From: Tenacibaculum mesophilum
GTDB taxonomy: Bacteria > Bacteroidota > Bacteroidia > Flavobacteriales > Flavobacteriaceae
NCBI RefSeq assembly: GCF_003867075.1
Contig: NZ_CP032544.1
Location: forward strand, 1,854,001-1,918,000
Length of the DNA: 64,000 bases
Direction of reading: 5' to 3'
In this document: positions 25,448 to 35,680 of the stretch, piece after piece
How positions within the stretch are numbered: position 1 is the first letter of the stretch
Layout of the letters: the number at the start of each line of letters is the position of its first letter
Made by a program: the position numbers and the translations under genes
The notes under the pieces: generated by a model
Told to the model about the DNA's origin: nothing
Database searches by the model: none
Seen by the model: only the letters and a program-made list of their open reading frames with translations

Positions 25448-26788
25448 TTACTCTGCGTTATCTAAAAATTCTTTGAATCGTTCTGTGAACTTATCAAAAA
25501 AAGATTTAGGTTTTTTCGCTTTATGTTCCTTCTCTTCTTGAACTTCTTCTATAATTTCTTTTTCTTCCTCAATAGTTTCTTCTACTAACACCTCTGGTGT
25601 TTCTTCAATAACTACTTTTTCTTCTGCTTCTTTTTGTAAACCTTCCATTAACAATCCTACAGCTGTTGCAAATGCTGGACTCGATAATACTTCATCAGAA
25701 TCTCCAGCTAAATGTTCATTAGGATATCCAATACGAACGTCCATTCCAGTAATATATTCTACCAACTGACGTAAATGTTTTAATTGAGCTCCACCTCCTG
25801 TTAATACAATACCTGCAATTAATTTTCCTTTTTGAGTTTCGTGTCCGTAGTTCTTAATTTCTAGATATACGTGTTCAATTATTTCTTGAACTCTTGCGTG
25901 AATTATTTTTGATAAATTTTTAAGTGTAATTTCTTTAGGTTCTCTTCCTCTTAACCCTGGAATCGAAACAATTTCTGTTTCTTTGTTTTCTCCGGGCCAT
26001 GCTGAACCAAACTTTATTTTTAATAATTCTGCCTGTTTTTCAATTATTGAACAACCTTCTTTAATATCTTCTGTAATAACATTACCTCCAAAGGGAATAA
26101 CTGCTGTATGACGAATAATTCCATCTTTAAATATTGCTAAATCTGTAGTTCCGCCACCTATATCAATTAGTGCTACTCCAGCTTCTTTTTCTTCTTGACT
26201 AAGCACTGCCGAAGCTGAGGCTAGTGGTTCAAGTGTAATATCTGAGAGAGTTAAACCTGCACTTTTAATACACCTTCCTACATTTCGAATGGAAGATACT
26301 TGACCTACTACAACATGGAAATTAGCTTCTAACCTTCCTCCATACATTCCTATAGGTTCTTTGATATCTGGCTGACTATCTACCTTGAATTCTTGTGGTA
26401 ATACATGAATAATTTCTTCACCAGGTAACATAACCAATTTGTGTACCTGACTCACTAAATTTTCTATATCAGTTCTGTCAATTACCTCTTCTGATTTTTC
26501 TCTAGTTATATAGTCGCTATGATGTAAACTACGTATATGTTGTCCAGCAATACCTACAACAACATTTTCTATTTTATATCCCGAAATACTTTCTGCCTCT
26601 TCAGCTGCTTGCTGAATAGATTGAATTGTTTGCGTAATATTATTGACTACACCTCTTTTTACACCTAAACTTTTCGCTTTACCAATACCTAAAACTTCAA
26701 GCTTACCGTATTCGTTTTTACGACCAATCATGGCAACAATCTTGGTTGTACCAATATCTAAACCAACTGCTATTTTATTGTTCTCCAT
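25448..26788 (-). CDS. ftsA: Cell division protein FtsA
   Basis: 446 residues. The ATG at 26788 (MENNKIAVGLDIGTTK) is chosen over an upstream in-frame start at 26812, because it places the actin-like phosphate-1 motif at the expected position. Actin-family motifs: GLDIGTTK, ALIDIGGGTTD near residue 200, and VLTGGGAQLKHL near 330. The last residues (FFDKFTERFKEFL) form an amphipathic helix, the membrane-anchoring tail of FtsA. It tethers FtsZ filaments to the inner membrane. Its start overlaps the ftsQ stop by 14 bases, implying coupled translation. Confidence 0.97.
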   Translation of the reverse strand: MENNKIAVGLDIGTTKIVAMIGRKNEYGKLEVLGIGKAKSLGVKRGVVNNITQTIQSIQQAAEEAESISGYKIENVVVGIAGQHIRSLHHSDYITREKSEEVIDRTDIENLVSQVHKLVMLPGEEIIHVLPQEFKVDSQPDIKEPIGMYGGRLEANFHVVVGQVSSIRNVGRCIKSAGLTLSDITLEPLASASAVLSQEEKEAGVALIDIGGGTTDLAIFKDGIIRHTAVIPFGGNVITEDIKEGCSIIEKQAELLKIKFGSAWPGENKETEIVSIPGLRGREPKEITLKNLSKIIHARVQEIIEHVYLEIKNYGHETQKGKLIAGIVLTGGGAQLKHLRQLVEYITGMDVRIGYPNEHLAGDSDEVLSSPAFATAVGLLMEGLQKEAEEKVVIEETPEVLVEETIEEEKEIIEEVQEEKEHKAKKPKSFFDKFTERFKEFLDNAE

Positions 26789-27515
26789 CTTGATTTTGTT
26801 TTGTGCACACAACTTGGTTGTGGTATTTTACATTTATAGCTTTGTAATTATTAATGGTTTTGTCTGTAAATGCTTTGTTATAAAATGCTGTTAGCTTTTT
26901 AAACTTTATTGAGGCATCTATTAACTCTCCAAAAATTATCTTATAGTCACCACTACGAACTGTAAATGTATATTCGCTTTGGGCGTCTCTTTCTATAGCA
27001 ATAATTTCTTTAGCAAAAAAACTACTACTATTTATGGTTTTTATTAACGTTGTTAATTCTTTGATTTCTTCTGGCTCCCTCACTCCTAAAACTAATGGTA
27101 CTCTTGCTGAAAAATTTGTAGATAACGGAATTTTAACCCCATACTTATCAACATAAAAAGATTTGTATTTATCAACAATTCTAGCTATCGGTGTTCGTTG
27201 TTTTATGGTAGTTTTTAACACCCCATCTATGGTTAAAAACACAGCTATTTTTTCAACATACGGGTTCGCCGAAACATTAGTTTCTAGAAAATGTAAATCT
27301 ACCAATCTTTTTGGTTGGTTTTTAACAAATTCATCATTTTGTATTAACATTTTATCAACCATACTGTGTGTCAAAAAGTTATTATCTCCAGCAGCAAACT
27401 CTACTACCGTGCTTTTTACTTTTTTTGATCCATTTCTATTAGTTGTAAAACCATACAAAAACATCAAAAACATCAGCAGCAAGAAAAAAGATAAAAATGT
27501 TGCTAATTTTTTCAT
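26775..27515 (-). CDS. ftsQ: Cell division protein FtsQ
   Basis: 246 residues. One N-terminal membrane helix (about 5-25, FLSFFLLLMFLMFLYGF) is followed by a POTRA-like domain (about 45-115) and the conserved FtsQ/DivIB segment (TIKQRTPIARIVDKYKSFYVDKYG, about 108-131). FtsQ links early and late divisome proteins in the periplasm. It begins 1 base after the murC stop and overlaps ftsA, so the order murC-ftsQ-ftsA is tightly coupled. Sequence divergence is typical of this gene; the call rests on the domain layout and context. Confidence 0.93.
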   Translation of the reverse strand: MKKLATFLSFFLLLMFLMFLYGFTTNRNGSKKVKSTVVEFAAGDNNFLTHSMVDKMLIQNDEFVKNQPKRLVDLHFLETNVSANPYVEKIAVFLTIDGVLKTTIKQRTPIARIVDKYKSFYVDKYGVKIPLSTNFSARVPLVLGVREPEEIKELTTLIKTINSSSFFAKEIIAIERDAQSEYTFTVRSGDYKIIFGELIDASIKFKKLTAFYNKAFTDKTINNYKAINVKYHNQVVCTKQNQDGEQ

Positions 27516-27516
27516 T

Positions 27517-28863
27517 CTATTTTTTATATTTTTCTTCTAATTTGTTTTTTACCTTATTAACTAATAAACCAATATCCCCTGCTCCCAACATTACTATAAT
27601 TTTTGACTCTGACTTTATAATTTCGTCACTTAATTTTTCTTTAGAGATTAGTTTTTTAGCTTCAATGGTTATTTTCTCTAATAACCAACTTGAGGTAACT
27701 CCTTTTATCGGTAATTCTCTTGCTGGATAAATATCTAATAACAACACTTCATCAAACAACGATAATGCTTTAGCAAAATCATCTGCAAAATCCCTTGTTC
27801 TACTAAACAAGTGTGGTTGAAATACAGCTAATACCTTTTCTTTGGGATACATTTCTCTAACAGATTGCGCTACTGCTTTTATTTCAGTAGGATGATGCGC
27901 ATAATCGTCAATTAGCACAACATCTTCTGTTTTTATCTTATACGAAAACCTACGTTGTACTCCTTTAAAACTTCCTAATTGCTTTTTAACTTTCTCTAAA
28001 GACACTCCATACACATCTGCAATAGCTAATGCTGCTAAAGCATTCATCATGTTATGATTTCCTGGTAAATGAAATGCTACATTTTTAATTTCCGATGTTG
28101 GTGTTTTTACATCAAAAACATATTTACCTTCTTCTATTTTTACATTATAAGCTTTGTAATCTGCTTCTTCATTAACAGCATATGTTAAACCTTTTAAAGG
28201 CAACCCTTTTGCGACAATTAAAGTATCAGAAACTTTGCTTGCAAAATCTCTAAATGATTGTTGTAAGAATTCGTTTTCTCCATAGATATCTAAATGATCA
28301 GCATCCATAGAGGTTACACAAGCAATATTGGGTGATAATTTTAAAAACGAACGGTCAAATTCATCGGCTTCAACAACAGAGATCCTATCTTCTCCTAAAA
28401 TTAAATTAGAATCATAGTTTTCTGCAATACCTCCTAAAAACGAAGTTGCTTTCTCTGGTTGCATAATGTGTCCTAAAATTGAAGAAGTTGTTGTTTTTCC
28501 ATGCGTTCCTGCTACAGCCAAACAAAAAGTATTCTTTGTAATTTCTCCCAACACTTCTGCTCTTTTCAAGACGGTATATCCGTTGTCTTTAAAATAATTT
28601 AATTGTAAGTGATTTTTAGGAACTGCTGGTGTATATACCACCAATGTTTTTTCTTTATATAAAAATGAAATTGGAATATTCTTTACTTCATCTTCAAAAC
28701 TTACTTCAATTTCTATTTCTTCTAAACCTTTAGTGATAGGTGTTGGTGTTTTATCGTAGCCTGCAACTAATTTTCCATTGACAGAGAAATAGCGAGCTAA
28801 GGCACTCATTCCTATTCCGCCAATACCAATAAAATAAACGTTATGTATCGTTTTTAAATTCAC
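27517..28863 (-). CDS. murC: UDP-N-acetylmuramate--L-alanine ligase
   Basis: 448 residues. N-terminal Rossmann motif GIGGIGMSALARYF (about 14-27), Mur ligase ATP loop AGTHGKTTTSS near residue 120, and C-terminal DDYAHHPTEIKA near residue 320, all characteristic of MurC. It adds L-Ala to UDP-MurNAc in the cytoplasm. The start is GTG at 28863, sharing its first G with the TAG stop of murG (TAGTG), so translation is likely coupled. Confidence 0.97.
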   Translation of the reverse strand: MNLKTIHNVYFIGIGGIGMSALARYFSVNGKLVAGYDKTPTPITKGLEEIEIEVSFEDEVKNIPISFLYKEKTLVVYTPAVPKNHLQLNYFKDNGYTVLKRAEVLGEITKNTFCLAVAGTHGKTTTSSILGHIMQPEKATSFLGGIAENYDSNLILGEDRISVVEADEFDRSFLKLSPNIACVTSMDADHLDIYGENEFLQQSFRDFASKVSDTLIVAKGLPLKGLTYAVNEEADYKAYNVKIEEGKYVFDVKTPTSEIKNVAFHLPGNHNMMNALAALAIADVYGVSLEKVKKQLGSFKGVQRRFSYKIKTEDVVLIDDYAHHPTEIKAVAQSVREMYPKEKVLAVFQPHLFSRTRDFADDFAKALSLFDEVLLLDIYPARELPIKGVTSSWLLEKITIEAKKLISKEKLSDEIIKSESKIIVMLGAGDIGLLVNKVKNKLEEKYKK

Positions 28864-29954
28864 TAACTAATTAATTTTTCTATTTCGTTAACGATATTAC
28901 TTGTTGCATTTGGCAACGCTAACTCGTTAATGTTTTCACTTAAACTTTCTTGTTTCCCTTTGTCTTTTAATAAAGTTTCTAATACGACAGGAAAAGTATC
29001 TAATTCACTCTCTTTAACTACTAGAGCCCCATGTTTGTCGGCAATAGATTTTGCATTTTTTGTTTGATGATCTTCTGCCACATTTGGTGATGGAATAAAA
29101 ATAGTTGGCTTCCCTACTATACATAATTCCGATACTGAACTTGCTCCTGCTCTCGACACGATGAAATCTGCAGCTGCATAGGCTAAATCCATTCTATTCA
29201 AAAACTGATGCACTTGAACATTTTCTAATTCATCATACTTTTTATATTCTTCATAATACAGCTTACCACATTGCCATATCAATTGAACTCCTTGTTTTTT
29301 GAAGAAGTCTAAATTTTCTTCTACCAACTGATTTATTTTACGAGCACCAAGACTTCCTCCTAATATTAAAATTGTCTTTTTTGATGTATCTAATTCAAAA
29401 AACTCTTTTCCTTCTTCTATTTTCGTATGAATAAATAGTAAATCTTGACGAACTGGATTTCCCGTTTTTATTATTTTATCTTCAGAGAAAAAGCGTTCTA
29501 AATTATCATATGCAACACATATTTTCTGCGCTTTTTTTCCTAACAATCTATTTGTTATTCCTGGGTACGAGTTTTGTTCTTGAATTAAGGTCGGTATCCC
29601 TCTTCTATTAGCAATCATTAACGTTGGTCCACTTGCAAAGCCTCCAGTACCCACAGCAACATCTGGTTTAAATTTTCGTATAATTCTATATGCTTTCCAT
29701 AAACTACTTAAGAGTTTAAAAGGAAACACTAAGTTCTTTAAAGTTAGTTTTCTTTGGATTCCTGAAATCCACAATCCTTTGATTTCATATCCTGCTTGTG
29801 GAACTTTTTCCATTTCCATTTTATCTTTTGCTCCTACGAACAAAATGTTAGCTTCTGGATAACGAACTTTTACTTCGTTAGCAATTGCTATTGCAGGATA
29901 AATATGACCTCCTGTACCTCCACCACTTATTATGATATTAATCGATTGTTTCAT
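28863..29954 (-). CDS. murG: UDP-GlcNAc: lipid I N-acetylglucosaminyltransferase
   Basis: 363 residues, the usual MurG length. The N-terminal G-loop [15 protein letters not shown] (about 11-25), the GGFASGP motif near 103 and the C-terminal donor-binding [10 protein letters not shown] near 262 are present. It attaches GlcNAc to lipid I at the inner face of the membrane to make lipid II. It shares one base with murC downstream and is 69 bases after ftsW. Confidence 0.97.
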   Translation of the reverse strand: MKQSINIIISGGGTGGHIYPAIAIANEVKVRYPEANILFVGAKDKMEMEKVPQAGYEIKGLWISGIQRKLTLKNLVFPFKLLSSLWKAYRIIRKFKPDVAVGTGGFASGPTLMIANRRGIPTLIQEQNSYPGITNRLLGKKAQKICVAYDNLERFFSEDKIIKTGNPVRQDLLFIHTKIEEGKEFFELDTSKKTILILGGSLGARKINQLVEENLDFFKKQGVQLIWQCGKLYYEEYKKYDELENVQVHQFLNRMDLAYAAADFIVSRAGASSVSELCIVGKPTIFIPSPNVAEDHQTKNAKSIADKHGALVVKESELDTFPVVLETLLKDKGKQESLSENINELALPNATSNIVNEIEKLIS

Positions 29955-30023
29955 ACAGTCTTTTTTATGTTAACAGTGTTGTATGTAACGCTCATAATAG
30001 TTCCTACCCATACATCTGTATTT

Positions 30024-31214
30024 TTAGTCCAGCGTTTCATGTAAAATATCTAAAGGGTTATCATCTAAAATTGTTTCTTCAGTTTCGTTTTTAGAAGCAC
30101 TTACGCTTAAAATCATTCCTAATGCGAAACATGTCATCCAAATTGAGGTACCTCCACTACTAATTAGCGGGAGTGTTTGTCCTGTTACTGGTAAAATATT
30201 CACTGCTACCGCCATGTTAATCATTGCTTGAAAAACAATGGGAATTCCCACACCTACAACTAATAAAGTCGCAAATATGGTTGTAGCCTTTTTGGCAGTT
30301 ATTAAGATTCTGAAAAGCAACAAGAAATAAATAAATATTACCACTATCGCTCCAGCAAAACCGTATTCTTCAACTATAATTGCATAGATAAAATCGGATG
30401 AGGATTGTGGTAAAAAGTTTTTCTGTACGCTTTTCCCTGGCCCTTTTCCTATTACTCCTCCTGTTGCAATTGCTATTTTGGCTTTTTCTACTTGGTAATC
30501 TTCTTCACCATCAGACTGAGAAAAGCTTTCAATTCTACTTTTCCATGTGTTTACACGATTGGGCATTGCATCTGGAAATGCTTTAGCTACTAAGATAAAA
30601 AACAGAAAAGCAAAAAGTCCTATTCCTAATATATATCCTATATATTTTAGTGGATATCCTCCAATAAACGAGACCATTAAAATCATAAAAAACACCATGG
30701 CTGTCGTTGAGAAGTTTGCTGGCAATATTAACACCAATACTAAACCTACTGGAAGCCATAACTGCAACAAACTTTCCTTAAAAGAAATTACTTTTTCTTT
30801 ATTTTTTGCCAAGTATCGAGCAACATATACCATCAATACCAAACCTGCCAATGTAGAGGTTTGAAATCCAATACCTACAAACGGAATACGAATCCATCTA
30901 CTTGCATTTGCTCCTCCAATGGTAGTTCCTTGTGCTAAGGTAAAAACCAGCAGTAAAACAACTACAGGAAGCATTAATACAGAACCTCCACTAAAATATC
31001 TATATGGTATTTTATGTACTCCATAAATGACTGCAAAACCTGTAATTAATAATACAATATGTTTTACTAAATGCCCTAAGGTAGATCCATTTCCTACTAC
31101 GTATACCAAATTGGTACTTGCACTGTATATTGGCATAAATGAAAATATTGCCAACATCGCAACTATAGCCCAAATGGCTCGGTCTCCTTTAATATGTCGA
31201 AAGATGTTTTTCAT
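30024..31214 (-). CDS. ftsW: Septal peptidoglycan polymerase FtsW (SEDS family)
   Basis: 396 residues from the ATG at 31214; an in-frame TTG just before it is not needed. About ten hydrophobic helices, with the SEDS signatures ANASRWIRI (near 103-111) and LPLISSGGTS (near 348-357). FtsW polymerises glycan strands from lipid II during division together with FtsI, encoded in the same cluster. Located between murD and murG, the conserved position. Confidence 0.96.
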   Translation of the reverse strand: MKNIFRHIKGDRAIWAIVAMLAIFSFMPIYSASTNLVYVVGNGSTLGHLVKHIVLLITGFAVIYGVHKIPYRYFSGGSVLMLPVVVLLLVFTLAQGTTIGGANASRWIRIPFVGIGFQTSTLAGLVLMVYVARYLAKNKEKVISFKESLLQLWLPVGLVLVLILPANFSTTAMVFFMILMVSFIGGYPLKYIGYILGIGLFAFLFFILVAKAFPDAMPNRVNTWKSRIESFSQSDGEEDYQVEKAKIAIATGGVIGKGPGKSVQKNFLPQSSSDFIYAIIVEEYGFAGAIVVIFIYFLLLFRILITAKKATTIFATLLVVGVGIPIVFQAMINMAVAVNILPVTGQTLPLISSGGTSIWMTCFALGMILSVSASKNETEETILDDNPLDILHETLD

Positions 31215-31230
31215 CAATCTTTAGTGTACT

Positions 31231-32565
31231 TTATATATTTCTTACAGCTTCTTTAAATTTTCTTCCTCTATCTTCATAGCTATCAAATAAATCAAAACTT
31301 GCACATGCTGGTGACAACAATACTGTATCTCCTTTTTGCGCTATTTTATAAGCTACTTTTACTGCTTCTTCTGCTCCAGCAGTTTCTACCATAACATCTA
31401 CTACATTCGCAAAAGTGTCTATGATTTTTTGGTTATCTAACCCTAAACAAACTATTGCTTTTACTTTTTCTCTTACTAAAGGTAGTAAATCTGTATAATC
31501 ATTTCCTTTATCAACCCCTCCTACAATCCAAACTGTTGGATTGTCCATACACTCCAACGCATAAAAGACCGCATTTACATTTGTAGCTTTACTATCGTTA
31601 ATGAATTCAATTCCATTTACTTTTTGCACTTTTTCTAAACGATGTTCTACTCCTTCAAAATCAGACAAACTTTCTGCAATTGTTTCTTTTCTTACTTTCA
31701 ATAACCTTGCTGCCATTGATGTAGCCATTGCATTTTTAGTGTTATGCTTTCCTTGTAATGTTAGCTCAGAAACCTTCATTAATTTTTCTTCTGTATTAAA
31801 TTTCATTATTATCGTGTCTTGTCTTAAAAAAGCCCCGTACTCTAATTCTTTTTCCATTGAAAATGGCACTAGCGTTGCTTCTGTTTTGTTATTTTTTAAC
31901 CAATTTTGAATTGCTTCGTCATCAGCATCATATATTAAAAAATCATCTTTCGTTTGATTTTTTGTAATTCTGAATTTTGAGTTTATATAGTTATCAAATT
32001 CATATTCATATCGATCTAAATGATCTGGTGTTATATTGGTGATTATTGCAATATGTGGTTTAAAATTTTCAATTCCATCTAACTGAAAACTGCTTAATTC
32101 CAATACATATTCGTCATACTTATCTTCAACCACTTGTTCAGCGAAGCTATCACCTATATTCCCTCCAACTCCCACATTTAAACCTGCTTTTTTTAACACA
32201 TAATGTACCAGCATGGTTGTGGTTGTTTTTCCGTTTGAGCCTGTAATTCCCACAATAGTTGCTTCTGTAAACTGAGCAGCGAATTCTATCTCTGAAATCA
32301 CTTTAACTCCTTTTGAAACCAACTTTTGCACAAGTGTAACTTTCTCTGGAATTCCAGGGCTTTTCATTACCACATCAGCATTTAGAATTTTATCTTCTGT
32401 ATGCTGATTTTCTTCAAAATCGATTGAGTTATGTAAAAGAACTTTTTTATACCGCTTTGCTATACCTCCTTTATCTGAAACAAAAACCTCATATCCTTTT
32501 TGCTTCCCTAAAAGCGCTGTTCCTACACCACTTTCTCCTCCACCAAGCACAACTAATCTTTTCAT
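31231..32565 (-). CDS. murD: UDP-N-acetylmuramoylalanine--D-glutamate ligase
   Basis: 444 residues. N-terminal nucleotide-sugar motif VVLGGGESGVGTA, ATP loop GITGSNGKTTTT near residue 113, and NDSKATNVNA near 319 with LSPACASFD near the C-terminus, all MurD features. It adds D-Glu to UDP-MurNAc-L-Ala. Its start follows the four-helix-bundle gene by only 2 bases, so that inserted gene shares its transcript. Confidence 0.97.
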   Translation of the reverse strand: MKRLVVLGGGESGVGTALLGKQKGYEVFVSDKGGIAKRYKKVLLHNSIDFEENQHTEDKILNADVVMKSPGIPEKVTLVQKLVSKGVKVISEIEFAAQFTEATIVGITGSNGKTTTTMLVHYVLKKAGLNVGVGGNIGDSFAEQVVEDKYDEYVLELSSFQLDGIENFKPHIAIITNITPDHLDRYEYEFDNYINSKFRITKNQTKDDFLIYDADDEAIQNWLKNNKTEATLVPFSMEKELEYGAFLRQDTIIMKFNTEEKLMKVSELTLQGKHNTKNAMATSMAARLLKVRKETIAESLSDFEGVEHRLEKVQKVNGIEFINDSKATNVNAVFYALECMDNPTVWIVGGVDKGNDYTDLLPLVREKVKAIVCLGLDNQKIIDTFANVVDVMVETAGAEEAVKVAYKIAQKGDTVLLSPACASFDLFDSYEDRGRKFKEAVRNI

Positions 32566-32567
32566 TT

Positions 32568-32945
32568 TTAATTAATGATTTTAGATTTATTGATTGATGA
32601 TTTACTTTTAACTGTTTTTATAGAAGCTACAATAATTGAAATCAACTCGTTTGCCTCATTATGCAACCTTTTCAATTCTTCTTGATTATTTTCATGGATT
32701 GACATAAAAACCTCTAAAAAAAACATACTTTCATCTACTTCTTCTTCAACAATTTTTAATTTATGAATAAAGTCAGCTGAAGATTTTGCCCTACAAGCAG
32801 CTCTATAATTAGCTCCAACCGAACTAGAACATCTTATCAATTGTCTACAATATGCATCAAATTCTCTTGTTTTAGGATACTCTTTACATAACCTCCAACA
32901 ATCAATAGCAAATTGTTTAGTTCTATTTTTAATCTGTTCTTTCAT
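32568..32945 (-). CDS. Four-helix bundle protein (S23/IVP family) inside the dcw cluster
   Basis: 125 residues matching the 'four helix bundle protein' family, first seen in 23S rRNA intervening sequences: RTKQFAIDCWRLCKEYPKT, then RQLIRCSSSVGANYRAACRAKSSADFIHKLKIVEEEVDE-type pattern, and a final Lys/Ser-rich tail. The family forms small helical bundles of unknown role. Here it sits between mraY (38 bases away) and murD (2 bases away), in the same direction, where other dcw clusters have nothing. It is likely an insertion that keeps the operon open. Confidence 0.87.
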   Translation of the reverse strand: MKEQIKNRTKQFAIDCWRLCKEYPKTREFDAYCRQLIRCSSSVGANYRAACRAKSSADFIHKLKIVEEEVDESMFFLEVFMSIHENNQEELKRLHNEANELISIIVASIKTVKSKSSINKSKIIN

Positions 32946-32983
32946 TCAGTCTTATATCTTAAATCACAACTCCAAAGTCTCCT

Positions 32984-34210
32984 TTATCTTAACTTCAATG
33001 TTACTATGGTAAATACCGCTAATAAAATTCCTACAATCCAAAAGCGTACTACAATTTTACTTTCGTGATAGTTTAGTTTTTGATAATGATGATGTAGAGG
33101 AGACATTTTAAATATTCGTCTTCCTTCTCCAAACTTCTTCTTTGTGTACTTAAACCATGAAACTTGTAGTATTACCGATAAATTCTCGACTACAAATATT
33201 CCAGCCAAAACTGGCAGTAACAATTCTTTCCTTATGGCAATAGCTATTACAGCTATGATACCTCCAATAGTTAAACTTCCAGTATCTCCCATAAACACTT
33301 GTGCCGGATAGGTATTATACCATAGAAAACCGATTAAAGCTCCTGCAAACGCTAAAATGAAAACAGTCATTTCTCCAGACTTCGGAATGTACATTACATC
33401 TAAATAGTCTGCAAAAATGATGTTACCAGATACCCATGCAAAAATTGCCAGCGTTATTACCATAATTGCTGATGAACCTGCCGCTAATCCATCAATACCA
33501 TCTGTTAAATTCGCACCGTTCGAAACTCCTGTAACGATAAAAACGGTAACAAAAATGAAGATTATCCATCCATATTTTTCATATCCATCTCCTAAGAAGC
33601 TTAATGCTTTTGCATAATCTAACTCGTTATTCTTTAAAAAAGGAACTGTTGTTTTTGTCGATTTATGAGCCTCACCAAACACTTTCTTTTTACCATCTAC
33701 TTGCGCAACTTGTTCTGAAGTAGGCAGTTGTTCTTTGATGGTTACATCTTGGTGAAAATACAGCATAGAACCTACGATTATACCTAATCCTACTTGTCCT
33801 AAAACTTTGAACTTTCCTTTTAATCCCGCTTTATCTTTTTTAAACACTTTTATATAATCATCCGCAAAACCAATAAGCCCCATCCAAACAGTCGTAATCA
33901 ATAAAATAACGATATATATATTTTCTAGCTTTGCTAAAAATAACACAGGAATTAATGTTGCAAGGATTATAATTACACCTCCCATAGTTGGTGTTCCTGC
34001 TTTTTGTACTTGACCATCTAAACCTAAATCTCTTACTGTTTCACCTACTTGCTGCCTTCTTAAGTAGTTAATGATTTTTTTACCAAAAATGGTTGAAATC
34101 AACAGAGACAATATGAATGCCATTGCAGATCGAAATGTGATGAATTGAAACACACTTGCTCCTGTTAAGCTAAATTCACTTTCTAAATATTGAAATAAAT
34201 AATACAGCAT
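32984..34210 (-). CDS. mraY: Phospho-N-acetylmuramoyl-pentapeptide transferase
   Basis: 408 residues, longer than the ~360 of E. coli because of a hydrophilic insert (about residues 155-205, from HQDVTIKEQ to [13 protein letters not shown]). About ten membrane helices. Catalytic motifs seen: GFADDYIKV (Asp pair near 117), [10 protein letters not shown] near 233 and the HHHYQKL motif near 374. It transfers phospho-MurNAc-pentapeptide to undecaprenyl phosphate, making lipid I. It begins 3 bases after the murE stop. Confidence 0.97.
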   Translation of the reverse strand: MLYYLFQYLESEFSLTGASVFQFITFRSAMAFILSLLISTIFGKKIINYLRRQQVGETVRDLGLDGQVQKAGTPTMGGVIIILATLIPVLFLAKLENIYIVILLITTVWMGLIGFADDYIKVFKKDKAGLKGKFKVLGQVGLGIIVGSMLYFHQDVTIKEQLPTSEQVAQVDGKKKVFGEAHKSTKTTVPFLKNNELDYAKALSFLGDGYEKYGWIIFIFVTVFIVTGVSNGANLTDGIDGLAAGSSAIMVITLAIFAWVSGNIIFADYLDVMYIPKSGEMTVFILAFAGALIGFLWYNTYPAQVFMGDTGSLTIGGIIAVIAIAIRKELLLPVLAGIFVVENLSVILQVSWFKYTKKKFGEGRRIFKMSPLHHHYQKLNYHESKIVVRFWIVGILLAVFTIVTLKLR

Positions 34211-34213
34211 TCG

Positions 34214-35680
34214 TTAGTGTTTTTTTAGTTGATTAAAATAGTTGGTTACTTCTTCTAAATCATCAAAATGATGCCTAACACCATTTATTTCCTGGTAGGT
34301 TTCATGACCTTTTCCTGCAATAAGTACAATATCTCCTGAAGTTGCTAGCTTACAAGCTGTTTTTATAGCCTGTCTTCGGTCTACAATTGATAGTGTTTTT
34401 TTATAGTTTTCTGCCGCAACTCCAGTTTCCATTTCATCAATTATCGATTGAGGGTCTTCTGTCCTAGGATTATCTGAAGTAAAAATAGCTTGATCACTCA
34501 ACTGAGAAGCAATTAATGCCATTTTAGGACGCTTTGTTGTATCTCTATCTCCACCACAACCTACAACTGTAATCACAGTTTCATTTCCTGTTCGGATGTC
34601 GTTAATAGTTTGTAATACATTTTTTAGTGCATCAGGTGTATGTGCATAGTCTACTATGGCCGTAACTCCATCATCTGAAACTGTATATTGAAATCGTCCA
34701 CTTACACTTTCTAACTCACTTATAATTCGTAAAATTTCTATTTTCTCAAGTCCTAATAACTCTGCCACCCCATATATTGCCAATAAATTGTAGGCATTGA
34801 ACTCACCTATCAACTTTGTCCAAACCTCTATTCCGTTGATTGTTAACAAGGTTCCTGAAAGACGTTTTTCTAACACTTTTGCTTTAAAATCTCCTAATGT
34901 TTTTAATGCATAAGTTTGTTTATTTGCCTTTGTGTTTTGTAACATTATTTGCCCGTTCTTATCATCAATATTCACCAAGGCAAATGCTGATTTTGGCAAT
35001 GAATCAAAAAACGATTTTTTAACATCCCGATACTCTGCAAATGTTTCATGGTAGTCTAAATGATCATGCGATAAGTTTGTAAACACTCCTCCTGCAAACT
35101 CTAAGCCTTCAGTACGTTTTTGATGTATTCCATGAGAACTTACCTCCATAAAACAATAATCAACTCCAGCTTCTACCATTTTTGATAAATAGTTATTTAT
35201 CGCTAGTGAGTTTGGTGTTGTATGTGTTGCTTTATATTCTTCTTCATCAACCATTACTCGCACAGTTGATAACAACCCCACTTTATATCCTGCTTTTTTA
35301 AACAGTTGGTACAATAAGCTTGCAATTGTAGTTTTACCATTTGTTCCTGTTACTCCTACTAACTGCAAGCTTTTTGACGGGTTGTTATAATAATTTGTTG
35401 CTATTATTGCTAATGCCGCATTAGAATCTTCTACTTTAACATAAGTAACCTCTTCATTTTTATTTTCTGGTAAAGACTCACAGATAACAGTCTTAGCACC
35501 CAACGATACTGCTTTCGCTATAAACTGATGCCCGTCCACTGTTACTCCTTTTTGAGCTACAAAAACATCCTCTTCCTGCACTTGTCTACTATCAAACTGA
35601 ATATTGCTTATATCAATATCAGTGTTCCCGTAAACTTCTTTTACCACTACCTTATATAATATGTCTTTTAATTTCTTCAA
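34214..35680 (-). CDS. murE: UDP-MurNAc-L-Ala-D-Glu--meso-diaminopimelate ligase
   Basis: 488 residues. ATP loop GVTGTNGKTT near residue 112 and, diagnostically, DNPRTEDP near 407, the DNPR motif of meso-DAP-adding MurE (Lys-adding enzymes differ here), so the wall is of DAP type. The start is TTG at 35680, directly abutting the ftsI stop; no in-frame ATG lies before the conserved KDILYKV region. Cytoplasmic step three of the stem peptide. Confidence 0.96.
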   Translation of the reverse strand: MKKLKDILYKVVVKEVYGNTDIDISNIQFDSRQVQEEDVFVAQKGVTVDGHQFIAKAVSLGAKTVICESLPENKNEEVTYVKVEDSNAALAIIATNYYNNPSKSLQLVGVTGTNGKTTIASLLYQLFKKAGYKVGLLSTVRVMVDEEEYKATHTTPNSLAINNYLSKMVEAGVDYCFMEVSSHGIHQKRTEGLEFAGGVFTNLSHDHLDYHETFAEYRDVKKSFFDSLPKSAFALVNIDDKNGQIMLQNTKANKQTYALKTLGDFKAKVLEKRLSGTLLTINGIEVWTKLIGEFNAYNLLAIYGVAELLGLEKIEILRIISELESVSGRFQYTVSDDGVTAIVDYAHTPDALKNVLQTINDIRTGNETVITVVGCGGDRDTTKRPKMALIASQLSDQAIFTSDNPRTEDPQSIIDEMETGVAAENYKKTLSIVDRRQAIKTACKLATSGDIVLIAGKGHETYQEINGVRHHFDDLEEVTNYFNQLKKH

